Shown piece after piece: positions 54,543 to 62,342 of a stretch of DNA of 64,000 nucleotides. The number at the start of each line of letters is the position of its first letter. Position 1 is the stretch's first letter. This DNA comes from a candidate division TA06 bacterium (GTDB lineage Bacteria > Edwardsbacteria > AC1 > EtOH8): contig JACRJI010000008.1 of assembly GCA_016235665.1 (NCBI GenBank), forward strand, positions 62,001 through 126,000, read 5' to 3'. The translations under genes and the position numbers were made by a program. A model generated the notes under the pieces. The model saw nothing but the letters and a program-made list of their open reading frames with translations, did no database searches and was not told the DNA's origin.

Positions 54543-56033
54543 ATGACGGCTTCTCTTGAGAATTATGGCTTCCCGGCCTCTCCCGCCGGCTGGGCTTCGC
54601 TCCAAAAAGCTGCGGGAGCGATTTTAAATGCCAGCCGGGAGAATAGGACCATTACCATTTGGGGGCATGATGACCTGGACGGCATCGCCGGCACGTCCAT
54701 CATGCTGGATGCCTTGCGGGGCAAGACCGAGGTCAACTACTATATCCCGCCCAAGAATGGAGTGCATTACGGCCTGGACATCAAGATCATTGACAAATTG
54801 ATCGCGGATGGGACCGGACTGATCATCACGGTGGACGGAGGGATATCTAACCATTCCGAAGCCCAATACTGCCGGGACAAGGGCCTTCCCCTGATAATCA
54901 CCGACCACCACGAGCTGCCCGCCGTCCTGCCGCCGGCAACGGAGCTGGTCAATCCCAAAATTCAGGAAGCCGGATCGCCCTATGCAAATCTTTGCGGAGC
55001 GGCCGTGGCCCTGTATCTGGCGGCGGCAATGGATGGGGCAGGTTCTGACGGCTGGCTGCAGGCAAACAGTAAAAGGCTGGCTTGGGCCGCGTTGGCCACA
55101 GTTTCCGACCGCGTTCCCCTGCTGGAAGAGAACCGGATGATTCTCAGGGCCGGCCTGAAGGTCATCCCGGAGGATTCTGTATTGGCCCGGCTGGCCTGCA
55201 TGCTTGGTTTCGATCTTTCCCGGGGCCTGTCGCCATTGACATTGCAGAACAGTTTCATCCCGTTATTTTCCGCTTCCCAGTCACAGGGAGGCAGGCATCC
55301 GATGGTGGAACTTTTGCTGGGAAGCATTGACGAGATTACGGTCAAGGATCTGTGGACAAAACAGATAGACTGGCGCCGGAGGTTCGGGCAGGAGCTGAAA
55401 AAAAAGCTGGCGGCGGTCAATGACCGGGAAATGAAGATAATGACCGTGGTGGATCCGGAACTCCAGGGAGATATGATAGGTCCTTTGGCAGGCGGTTTGA
55501 GGGATTCTCTGAATCTTCCGGCCATTGTCGTCGGGAAGAAAGGTACTGCCTACGTGGGCGAAGCCCGGGGGTATCTGCCGTTTGATTTTGTGGAAATGCT
55601 TTCCGGTTTTAAGGACTATTTCATACAGTATGGCGGGCATAAGCAGGCGGCCGGTTTTACCCTTAAACCAGGGGCTCTGGAGGAATTTATCCCGGCAGTG
55701 GAACGTTATTCCGCCGGACACCGGGACCTGATCAGAAGTTCGCGTCCGGACCAAAAGTATGATCACCGGTTTGACGATCTGGCACAATTGAGCGAAAGGA
55801 TCCCGCAATTTCTGGAAAACAGTCCCTATGGGGCCGGAAATCCCTGGCCGCTATGCCTGATCGGCAATATCAGGCTGCCGGAGGGCGCGGCTCCTGACCA
55901 GTCCTTCTGGCTGGATGAGTTGCTGCCGCTCCAGCGCCAGGTGGTTTTGCCGGCAGTCCAGGCGTCAGTCTCGCTGGACGCGACCAGCACCGGCCGGATC
56001 AGCCTGTCAATAAAAGCACATCAATTAACATAA
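54543..56033 (+). CDS. RecJ-like DHH/DHHA1 phosphoesterase
   Basis: A 496-residue cytoplasmic protein. DHH motifs: WGHDDLDGIAGTS, LIITVDGGIS, the namesake ITDHHELP (Asp121, His122, His123), and SDRVPLLEENR. The DHHA1 part has GGHKQAAGF. A shorter C-terminal OB-like part follows. RecJ is a 5'-3' single-strand DNA exonuclease in repair; at 496 residues this is somewhat short, so a RecJ-like nuclease is the safer name. Its position behind surface phosphoesterase genes is unusual for recJ. Confidence 0.85.
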   Translation: MTASLENYGFPASPAGWASLQKAAGAILNASRENRTITIWGHDDLDGIAGTSIMLDALRGKTEVNYYIPPKNGVHYGLDIKIIDKLIADGTGLIITVDGGISNHSEAQYCRDKGLPLIITDHHELPAVLPPATELVNPKIQEAGSPYANLCGAAVALYLAAAMDGAGSDGWLQANSKRLAWAALATVSDRVPLLEENRMILRAGLKVIPEDSVLARLACMLGFDLSRGLSPLTLQNSFIPLFSASQSQGGRHPMVELLLGSIDEITVKDLWTKQIDWRRRFGQELKKKLAAVNDREMKIMTVVDPELQGDMIGPLAGGLRDSLNLPAIVVGKKGTAYVGEARGYLPFDFVEMLSGFKDYFIQYGGHKQAAGFTLKPGALEEFIPAVERYSAGHRDLIRSSRPDQKYDHRFDDLAQLSERIPQFLENSPYGAGNPWPLCLIGNIRLPEGAAPDQSFWLDELLPLQRQVVLPAVQASVSLDATSTGRISLSIKAHQLT

Positions 56034-56048
56034 GCATCGGAATCATCT

Positions 56049-57131
56049 ATGGCCGAAGTGATATTGTCCGGTTTGACGAAGATCTACGATAATAAGGTCA
56101 AGGCGGTGGACCAGGTCGACCTGTCCGTAAAGAACAAGGAGTTCCTGGTGCTGGTGGGGCCTTCGGGATGCGGAAAGACCACCATCCTCAGGATGATCGC
56201 CGGGCTGGAACAGATAACAGACGGAGAGATATTCATAGACGGGGCGGTGGTCAACGAAGTGCCGCCCAAGGACCGCAACACCGCCATGGTGTTCCAGAAC
56301 TACGCCCTGTATCCCCATATGACGGTCTATCAGAACATCTCTTTCGGCCTGAAAATGGCCAAGACAGAAAAAAAAGAGATCGATGAACGGGTGCGCCGGA
56401 CAGCCGGGATGCTCTCCATCTCCGGATATCTGGACCGGAAGCCCAAAGCTCTCTCCGGCGGACAGCGGCAGAGGGTGGCCCTGGCCCGGGCCATCGTCAA
56501 ATCGCCGAAAGTTTTCCTGTTCGACGAACCGCTTTCCAACCTGGACGCCCAGCTAAGGACCCAAACCCGGGCCGAGCTGAAGAAACTTCAACAGCAGCTG
56601 GCCACCACCGCCATCTATGTGACCCATGACCGCACCGAAGCCATGACCCTGGGCGACCGGATAGCGGTGCTAAAGGACGGCCGCCTACAGCAGGTGGACG
56701 AGCCGCTGGCCATCTACCAGCGGCCCCAGACCCTGTTCGTGGCCAATTTCATAGGCACCCCGGGCATCAATATCTTAGAAGGGGAGATCAGGACAGAGAA
56801 CGGCGGGGCGGTGTTCGTCAACGGCGACATCCGCCAGGAGCTTCCGGCATCAAGCCCAAAGCTTGGTTCTATTCCCAAAGCCTTTTTAGGCATACGTCCG
56901 GAGGACCTGGAACTGGTTCCGGACAACGATGCCGGGATCAAGGGCCAGGTTGATTTCGTGGAACAATTGGGAGGGGAATCGCTGATATACCTGACCGCCG
57001 CCAGCGGACGGAAAATGGTGGTCAAGGCCCTTGGCAATCTGAGATACGAAACGGGGAGCAATCTAAAAGCTGCCATTAAACCAAAGGCTATCCATCTCTT
57101 CGACGGTCAGACCGAGAGGCGCATCAACTGA
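56049..57131 (+). CDS. Sugar ABC transporter ATPase (MsmK/UgpC/MalK type)
   Basis: A 360-residue importer ATPase. Walker A GPSGCGKTT (from residue 37), signature LSGGQRQRVALARAIV, Walker B VFLFDEPLSNLDAQLR, switch His in IYVTHDRTEAMTLGD, and a C-terminal TOBE/regulatory domain (about 240-355; LGIRPEDLELV). CUT1 importers often use an ATPase encoded elsewhere, so it most likely powers the permease pair at 39.4-41.3 kb. It begins 15 nt after the RecJ-like gene. Confidence 0.95.
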   Translation: MAEVILSGLTKIYDNKVKAVDQVDLSVKNKEFLVLVGPSGCGKTTILRMIAGLEQITDGEIFIDGAVVNEVPPKDRNTAMVFQNYALYPHMTVYQNISFGLKMAKTEKKEIDERVRRTAGMLSISGYLDRKPKALSGGQRQRVALARAIVKSPKVFLFDEPLSNLDAQLRTQTRAELKKLQQQLATTAIYVTHDRTEAMTLGDRIAVLKDGRLQQVDEPLAIYQRPQTLFVANFIGTPGINILEGEIRTENGGAVFVNGDIRQELPASSPKLGSIPKAFLGIRPEDLELVPDNDAGIKGQVDFVEQLGGESLIYLTAASGRKMVVKALGNLRYETGSNLKAAIKPKAIHLFDGQTERRIN

Positions 57132-57166
57132 AGAGCCGGAGACAAGAGCATGCTACAAAAACCGTC

Positions 57167-57195
57167 TTGACAGTGCCCGCGGTTTCAGATATAAT
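57167..57195 (+). promoter_or_regulatory. Perfect-consensus sigma70-type promoter
   Basis: TTGACA (57167-57172), 17-nt spacer, TATAAT (57190-57195): both hexamers and the spacing are consensus. It drives the TPR gene and probably the GH57 gene. Confidence 0.88.
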
Positions 57196-57238
57196 TGAGT
57201 TTTACAATCAAAAATGAATAATTCTTAAGGAGCACCAA

Positions 57239-57907
57239 GTGTCGCACCAGGTAAGCAAACATACATTGAAACGCGATGAATTCGCCGATGATGCCATAAA
57301 GATGGTCACTTTTGTCCGCAAGCATACCACCGAAGCCATGGCAGTAGCCGTAGCAATACTGGTCGTGATCGCCGGATTGATACTGATGGGCCAGAACCGT
57401 GCTAAAGGCGAAAAAGAATCCGCCATGATGATCGGAATGGCCCACTCCGCCTATTTTAGCGGCGATATGACCAATGCCCAGACCGCCTACGAAGAGATCG
57501 TCAGCAAGCATGGTTCCAGTTCTTCAGCCAAAGAGGCGCTGGTCTACCTGGGCAACATCAATTTTAACCAGCGCAAGTACGAAGAGGCCATCAAGAGCTA
57601 CGACCGGGCAATAAAGGCCGGCAGTTCCAATCCGCTGATCATGTCTGCCGCCATCAGCGGCTTGGCCGCCTGCTTTGAACAGACCGGGCGCCTGCCCGAG
57701 GCCGGGGAAAAATATCTGGAGATCGCCAAGAAGTATTCCAAGGACCAGTACCTGGCCACCAACGCCCTGATCTCAGCCGGGCGCTGTTTTGCCGCAGGCA
57801 ATCTTATGGATAAGGCCAAAGCCGCTTATCAGCAGATCATAAATGATTATTCCGGCACAGCCGCCGCCGCCGAGGCAAAATCGCAGATGGCGCAGCTGCC
57901 GGGCTGA
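57239..57907 (+). CDS. Membrane-anchored TPR protein (YfgM/BamD-like)
   Basis: A 222-residue protein starting at GTG with AAGGAG 6 nt upstream. One membrane segment (about residues 38-57; AMAVAVAILVVIAGLILMGQ) leaves the C-terminal part outside the cytoplasm, with TPR helices such as AKEALVYLGNINFNQRKYEEAIKSYDRAI and ALISAGRCFAAGNLMDKAKAAYQQII (split over residues 100-215). The topology matches YfgM-type periplasmic TPR proteins that work with translocon chaperones. The strong promoter suggests high expression. Confidence 0.85.
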   Translation: MSHQVSKHTLKRDEFADDAIKMVTFVRKHTTEAMAVAVAILVVIAGLILMGQNRAKGEKESAMMIGMAHSAYFSGDMTNAQTAYEEIVSKHGSSSSAKEALVYLGNINFNQRKYEEAIKSYDRAIKAGSSNPLIMSAAISGLAACFEQTGRLPEAGEKYLEIAKKYSKDQYLATNALISAGRCFAAGNLMDKAKAAYQQIINDYSGTAAAAEAKSQMAQLPG

Positions 57908-57923
57908 CCAGAACGGATAACTC

Positions 57924-60062
57924 ATGTCAAAACTGAATGTAGCCTTTTTATGGCACATGCATCAACCCTGTTATCGTATCCCCGATAGCAGGGTTTTTCG
58001 CCTTCCCTGGGTGCGTCTGCACGGGCTGAAGGACTATTACGACATGCTGTCCAACGCCCTGAAATTCCCGGAGATCAAGGTATCATTCAACCTGGTTCCC
58101 GGACTGCTGGAACAGCTGCAGGATTACACCGAAGGCCGGGCCACCGACCAGCACTTCATTGTTTCCCAAAAACAACCTTCGGACCTAAGCGAAGAAGAAC
58201 GCTGTTTCATTCTCAAGGACTTTTTCATGGCCCACTGGCCCAACATGGTGGAGCCTTACCCCCGGTATCTGGCCTTGCTGGAGAAAAGAGGGAGGCATTT
58301 CCATCCTTCGGCCTTGCCCAAGATCAGCCAAACCTTCAGCGATCAGGAACTGCTGGACCTGATGGTCTGGTTCAATCTTTGCTGGATCGACCCCCTGCAT
58401 TTTAAGCAAAGAGCGGAACTGGCCAAACTTAAAGCCAAGGGAAAGAATTTTACGCTGGAAGACAAGGACCGGCTTTTAGACCAGCAAATGGACATCTTAA
58501 GGTCCATCATCCCGGCCTACAAAAAGGCCTGGGATCAGAAATCCATCGAGATCGCCACCTCGCCGTTCTATCACCCCATTTTACCCTTGCTGTGCGACAC
58601 CCAAACCGCCCGGGAATGCATGCCGGGGGCGCCTCTGCCGCAAAGGTTCAGTTATCCCGGGGATGCTCAGGCCCAGATAACAAGCGGGCTGGATTATATG
58701 GAAAAGCTGTTAGGAAGGCGGCCCAGCGGGCTGTGGCCTTCAGAAGGCAGTGTCAGCGAAAAGACAGTGGAACTGATCCGGCAGGCCGGGGTAAAATGGA
58801 TGGCCAGCGATGAGAAGATATGGGAGCAAAGCCTGGGCAAGGCCGGCCGCAACCGGGAGGATCCCGGCGAAGCAGGCCAGTTCTACCGCTCGCACATTTG
58901 GGATCAGGCGGACACGACCCGGTTATTCTTCCGCGACCAGCAGCTTTCCGATCTGATAGGCTTCGCCTATTACGGATGGGACGGCCAGGCGGCGGCCCGG
59001 GACCTGGTGGGACGGCTGGAGAGGAAAGCGGATGCCTTGGGCAGCCGGGCGGCGGACCACATCGTTCCGGTGATATTGGACGGCGAGAACGCCTGGGAAG
59101 CCTTTCCCCAGGACGGGCAGGTATTCCTGGATCAGTTATACCAGCAATTGGCCCAGAGCCCCAAACTTAAATGCTGCACCTTCAGCCAGTATCTGGAGCA
59201 GGATCCGGAACCCGGGAAAATGAGCAGGATCTTTCCCGGCTCCTGGATCAACCACGACTTCTCCATCTGGATAGGCCAGGAGGAAGACAACCGGGCCTGG
59301 AACCTGTTGCTGGCGGCCCGGCAGGCGATAGACCGCCAGAAGGAATCTGTGGATCCGGCTGTTATGCCGGAGATCACCAGGGAACTGCAGATAGCCGAAG
59401 GAAGCGACTGGTGCTGGTGGTATGGCGGAAACTTCTCCAGCGAGAACCTGGAGGATTTCGACAGCCTGTTCCGCAGCCACCTTCAGTGGATATATCAGCT
59501 GTTAAATGTGGAAGCACCCCGCGAATTGTTCAGCCCCATCTCGCTGGGGAAGGACCTGGATATCCTGATCAACCAGCCCATAGACCTGATCGTCCCGAAG
59601 ATAGACGGCCGGGTCAGCGATTTCTACGAGTGGGCGGGGGCAGGCTCTTACAACATCAGGCAGGACGGCGGGACCATGCACCGTGGCCAAAGCCTGCTGG
59701 AAGTGGTCCATTTCGGATTTGACCAGGGGAATCTATATCTCCGGCTTGATCCCCATGAAAAGGCAGACATTACCGAGATCCAAGCCCTGTCCATAAACCT
59801 GGAATTTCAGGGCCAGCCGGTCAGGACCATCCAAGTGAAACCCGGCGTACCGGAGAACGGGTCCGCCATAAGTTCAGCCTATGGAAAGATAATCGAGATC
59901 AAACTGCCGTTCACGGCCATTGAAGCGAAGCCGGGAGACACGATCAGTTTTTATGTCGCGCTGGTCCAGAACGGCCTGACAGTTGAGCGTCATCCCATAA
60001 GGAGCCCGATAAGTTTTAAAGTGCCCGATGGAGAGTTCGGGGCCAATAACTGGGGCGCTTGA
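57924..60062 (+). CDS. Glycoside hydrolase family 57 (amylase/mannosidase type)
   Basis: A 712-residue enzyme without a signal peptide, so cytoplasmic. The start VAFLWHMHQPCYRIPD and WVRLHGLKDYYDML are typical of the GH57 group COG1449. The catalytic nucleophile is expected to be Glu274 in GLWPSEGSVS and the acid Asp386 in VILDGENAWEAFP. Residues about 530-700 form a beta-rich C-terminal domain. GH57 enzymes hydrolyse or transfer alpha-glucans; in this context it may act on sugars imported by the nearby ABC system or on glycogen. It starts 16 nt after the TPR gene. Confidence 0.92.
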   Translation: MSKLNVAFLWHMHQPCYRIPDSRVFRLPWVRLHGLKDYYDMLSNALKFPEIKVSFNLVPGLLEQLQDYTEGRATDQHFIVSQKQPSDLSEEERCFILKDFFMAHWPNMVEPYPRYLALLEKRGRHFHPSALPKISQTFSDQELLDLMVWFNLCWIDPLHFKQRAELAKLKAKGKNFTLEDKDRLLDQQMDILRSIIPAYKKAWDQKSIEIATSPFYHPILPLLCDTQTARECMPGAPLPQRFSYPGDAQAQITSGLDYMEKLLGRRPSGLWPSEGSVSEKTVELIRQAGVKWMASDEKIWEQSLGKAGRNREDPGEAGQFYRSHIWDQADTTRLFFRDQQLSDLIGFAYYGWDGQAAARDLVGRLERKADALGSRAADHIVPVILDGENAWEAFPQDGQVFLDQLYQQLAQSPKLKCCTFSQYLEQDPEPGKMSRIFPGSWINHDFSIWIGQEEDNRAWNLLLAARQAIDRQKESVDPAVMPEITRELQIAEGSDWCWWYGGNFSSENLEDFDSLFRSHLQWIYQLLNVEAPRELFSPISLGKDLDILINQPIDLIVPKIDGRVSDFYEWAGAGSYNIRQDGGTMHRGQSLLEVVHFGFDQGNLYLRLDPHEKADITEIQALSINLEFQGQPVRTIQVKPGVPENGSAISSAYGKIIEIKLPFTAIEAKPGDTISFYVALVQNGLTVERHPIRSPISFKVPDGEFGANNWGA

Positions 60063-60094
60063 GAGTTTTACTATTATAAAACGTCAATATTTTC

Positions 60095-60218
60095 TCACAC
60101 AAAGTCCACAAAGCCCGCAGAGAGGCTTAATAACTATGTTCCAGGAGAAAATACCTTGTAGAATAATCGAGCAAATTTATTAAAGAAATATCTTTGTGCC
60201 CTTAGTGGCTTTGTGTGA
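60095..60218. repeat. Intergenic element with 10-bp inverted ends
   Basis: TCACACAAAG (60095-60104) and CTTTGTGTGA (60209-60218) are perfect inverted repeats that continue imperfectly inward (CCACAAAGCCCGC against GCCCTTAGTGG). The interior has no coding frame. It looks like a small non-autonomous or palindromic intergenic repeat; no target-site duplication was verified. Confidence 0.65.
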
Positions 60219-60235
60219 TTGAAAGAAATTCCGAA

Positions 60236-60838
60236 ATGTTACTAAAAATGAAGCATCATAAAATAAAACAAAATGGACCCTCGATCCGGGCGTTCAGTCT
60301 GATCGAAATGATGATAGCGCTGGTGGTATTTTCCATCGTGGTGGGCACGATCATCAGTTTTTTGGTCAACTTCAACCGCTCGGTGCAGAAACAGCAGACC
60401 AACATTATGCTGGGCCGGGAATCAGAAGCCGTTTTCAAGCGCCTGGATACCCAGCTGTCGTCGGCCTTTGGCTGGATCAATGGCACGCCAACCAGTTTTA
60501 CCTTTATCCTGCACAACGGGGATTCTGTTATAGCGGTCTGGGACCGGACCGACAGCATGCTTTACCTGGGCGATTCTCGGCAATTCCCGGCAGGGGTAAA
60601 AGTGACTGAGTGTCAGTTCCTTTACATGCCCAAGAAGATGGAAGCCATGTCCATGTCCCCGGAGTTGTGGTTGAAGGAAGTTGACCTGGATGATAATCAG
60701 GTCATAGAAGGAACTGAGTTGTACAATGTGGCTTTGCTGCAGATAAAGGTCAGATTGGCTAAGAATGCCAGTTGGTATGAAGGAAGTAAGAATTTTAGGC
60801 TCCCGCCGGTAATAACGGAAGTAAAAGTGTTAGAGTAA
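60236..60838 (+). CDS. GspJ/PulJ-like pseudopilin
   Basis: A 200-residue protein with a type IV prepilin N-terminus: basic leader ending in SIRA, then FSLIEMMIALVVFSIVVGTIISF, with Glu at +5 of the mature protein. The residue before the cleavage site is Ala instead of the usual Gly. The mature part is mostly beta, as in minor pseudopilins. An in-frame GTG at 60215 lies inside the inverted repeat and is rejected; ATG at 60236 or 60248 is more likely. No other pseudopilin is adjacent. The prepilin peptidase at 15.4 kb is the probable processing enzyme. Confidence 0.78.
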   Translation: MLLKMKHHKIKQNGPSIRAFSLIEMMIALVVFSIVVGTIISFLVNFNRSVQKQQTNIMLGRESEAVFKRLDTQLSSAFGWINGTPTSFTFILHNGDSVIAVWDRTDSMLYLGDSRQFPAGVKVTECQFLYMPKKMEAMSMSPELWLKEVDLDDNQVIEGTELYNVALLQIKVRLAKNASWYEGSKNFRLPPVITEVKVLE

Positions 60839-60986
60839 TAACTATGTTACCAAACAATATTGGGTTGTTTGTACTGCCGAGAGTGGCTTAGTTTATATAT
60901 GACAAAGGCTTAGTTTCAAATCAAATCAAACAATTCATACAGTATCTTAATCCTTCATTTGTCTCATAATAAATATTATGTAAACT
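60839..60986. other. AT-rich spacer before a gene remnant
   Basis: No gene is visible. The right part holds a perfect 6-bp palindrome pair CATAAT/ATTATG (60965-60980). Confidence 0.4.
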
Positions 60987-61136
60987 ATGAATATGAATAG
61001 ATGGACATGCTTTTACGCTGAAGATCCTCGGGTTCTCTCCGCTCCCAAGTCCCTATGCTCCGAGTATGCCGCCTCTCAATTCAAGAAACTCAATTGCCAT
61101 TCCATCCTGGACCTGGGCTGTGGCGTGGGCCGGTAA
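60987..61136 (+). pseudogene. Truncated SAM-dependent methyltransferase (N-terminal 49 codons)
   Basis: A 49-residue frame starting at ATG 60987: MNMNRWTCFYAED near the start and, just before the stop, SILDLGCGVGR. The latter is motif I of a class I SAM methyltransferase, which normally begins a domain of 150 residues or more. The frame stops at TAA right after the motif and no continuation is seen in the following 100 bp in any frame. It is therefore a 3'-truncated remnant, probably cut at the boundary with the minus-strand genes to its right. Confidence 0.7.
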
Positions 61137-61182
61137 GTTCCTCATAACTATCGCTGGTCTGTAAAAGAAATATCTAAAATGG

Positions 61183-61211
61183 AAAAAGCCCTCATTATTG
61201 AGGGCTTTTTT
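61183..61211 (-). terminator. Intrinsic terminator of the DUF4350-like gene (bidirectional)
   Basis: GCCCTCA (61188-61194) and TGAGGGC (61199-61205) around loop TTAT, flanked by five A and six T residues, so it can work on both strands. The 29-bp sequence is identical to the terminator at 62309-62337. Confidence 0.88.
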
Positions 61212-61233
61212 CATACACTTTATCACCAAGCGC

Positions 61234-62211
61234 TTATTTTATCAACCTTGAAAGCCAGTGCATGACGTTCAGCGCGAATTGCTTGTTATCATTGCCCGGT
61301 ACATTCATCCCAAAGCGCATTTCCCTGCCGTCGGGCCAGCGGATCATTTGAGCCGACAAAAAACCAGCTTCGCCCAGCACAACCACCCGGCCTTTTCCGT
61401 ATTCCATTGCCACGCCTTGGGCCCGGCCTCCGGCAGGCGTGGAATGCGATCCGTAACCATCCTGCGAAACTGAGCTTTCCTTGGCGGCCGCCTTCTCGTC
61501 TTTCAGGTCGTCCTGGGTTGCGGCTTCGCGGGCACTCGGACTTAAAAGCAGAAGCACCGCGGCTCCGGCAGGCACTCCCAGGGACTGGCCGGTGAATGTC
61601 CTTACCAATCCGATCTCCTCGCCGGCCGAGCGCCCCTGGATCACCGGGTGGCTTCCGAGCGTACCTTTTTCCCGGGAAAAGGTCAAGGTTGCGGAGATTC
61701 CCCCGGAATCAGTCCTGTCGAAGGCCCATCCCTTGCCCATAGCCACACCAAAGCGGCTGGCAAGCTGGCAGGCTGCGCTTCCGAAAGGCTCGTGATCGGC
61801 GATCAGGAGAAGAGATCCTCCTTCACGCACCCACTTCCTTACCGCATTGCACTCCTCGGCCGTAAATGCCGGCTTAGCCAGGTTTACGGTATCAGCCGGA
61901 AGCGCATTGGCTATGACCAACACTCCGACACCGGCAAGATTTTCCGGGTTGAACTTGCCGGTGAGCGGCTTCACCGAATATCCGTCATTCTTCAGCAATT
62001 CGGCAAATGGGCGGTATTGGCCATTCGCAGTATGAAAATTATCGTGGGCCTCATCTATCACCACTGTTGGACCACCATTTGTGTAGGCTGGTTTTGTTAC
62101 TGTGGTTTTAAAGTCATCGTCCACGACCTGTTCCTGGGCTGCGGCCATCGTGCTGAGGACTAAAGCCGCGGCTAGATAAAAACTTACCGGTTTCCATACT
62201 TTCCACTGCAT
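61234..62211 (-). CDS. Exported DUF4350-like protein
   Basis: A 325-residue exported protein on the minus strand. The ATG at 62211 is preceded by AAGGGG at 6 nt; a longer frame to 62259 lacks this site. After a signal peptide (PVSFYLAAALVLSTMAAAQ), the sequence VVIDEAHDNFHTANGQYRPFAELLKNDGY, VLVIANALPA, VRKWVREGGSLLLIADHEPFG and GRVVVLGEAGFLSAQ follows the class I glutamine-amidotransferase-like fold of DUF4350/GldG-type proteins, without a clear catalytic Cys. A charged segment (AATQDDLKDEKAAAKESS) interrupts the fold near residue 230. Function unknown. Confidence 0.8.
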   Translation of the reverse strand: MQWKVWKPVSFYLAAALVLSTMAAAQEQVVDDDFKTTVTKPAYTNGGPTVVIDEAHDNFHTANGQYRPFAELLKNDGYSVKPLTGKFNPENLAGVGVLVIANALPADTVNLAKPAFTAEECNAVRKWVREGGSLLLIADHEPFGSAACQLASRFGVAMGKGWAFDRTDSGGISATLTFSREKGTLGSHPVIQGRSAGEEIGLVRTFTGQSLGVPAGAAVLLLLSPSAREAATQDDLKDEKAAAKESSVSQDGYGSHSTPAGGRAQGVAMEYGKGRVVVLGEAGFLSAQMIRWPDGREMRFGMNVPGNDNKQFALNVMHWLSRLIK

Positions 62212-62308
62212 CTTGATCCCCTTCAGTTTATGTTTTGTGAACAACGTCATCAGTATCAAAATACGTTTGCCAGTTCTTTTTGTTTCATGTTAGTCTGGAA
62301 TGCAAACG

Positions 62309-62337
62309 AAAAAGCCCTCATTATTGAGGGCTTTTTT
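62309..62337 (-). terminator. Intrinsic terminator of leuS (identical copy)
   Basis: Same 29-bp palindromic sequence as at 61183-61211: GCCCTCA (62314-62320), loop TTAT, TGAGGGC (62325-62331), with A and T flanks. It lies 5 bp beyond the leuS stop on the minus strand. Confidence 0.88.
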
Positions 62338-62342
62338 ATTAA

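Noticed and set aside
60215-60235. GTG start for the pseudopilin
   Set aside because: It lies within the 10-bp inverted repeat and adds an unconserved leader.
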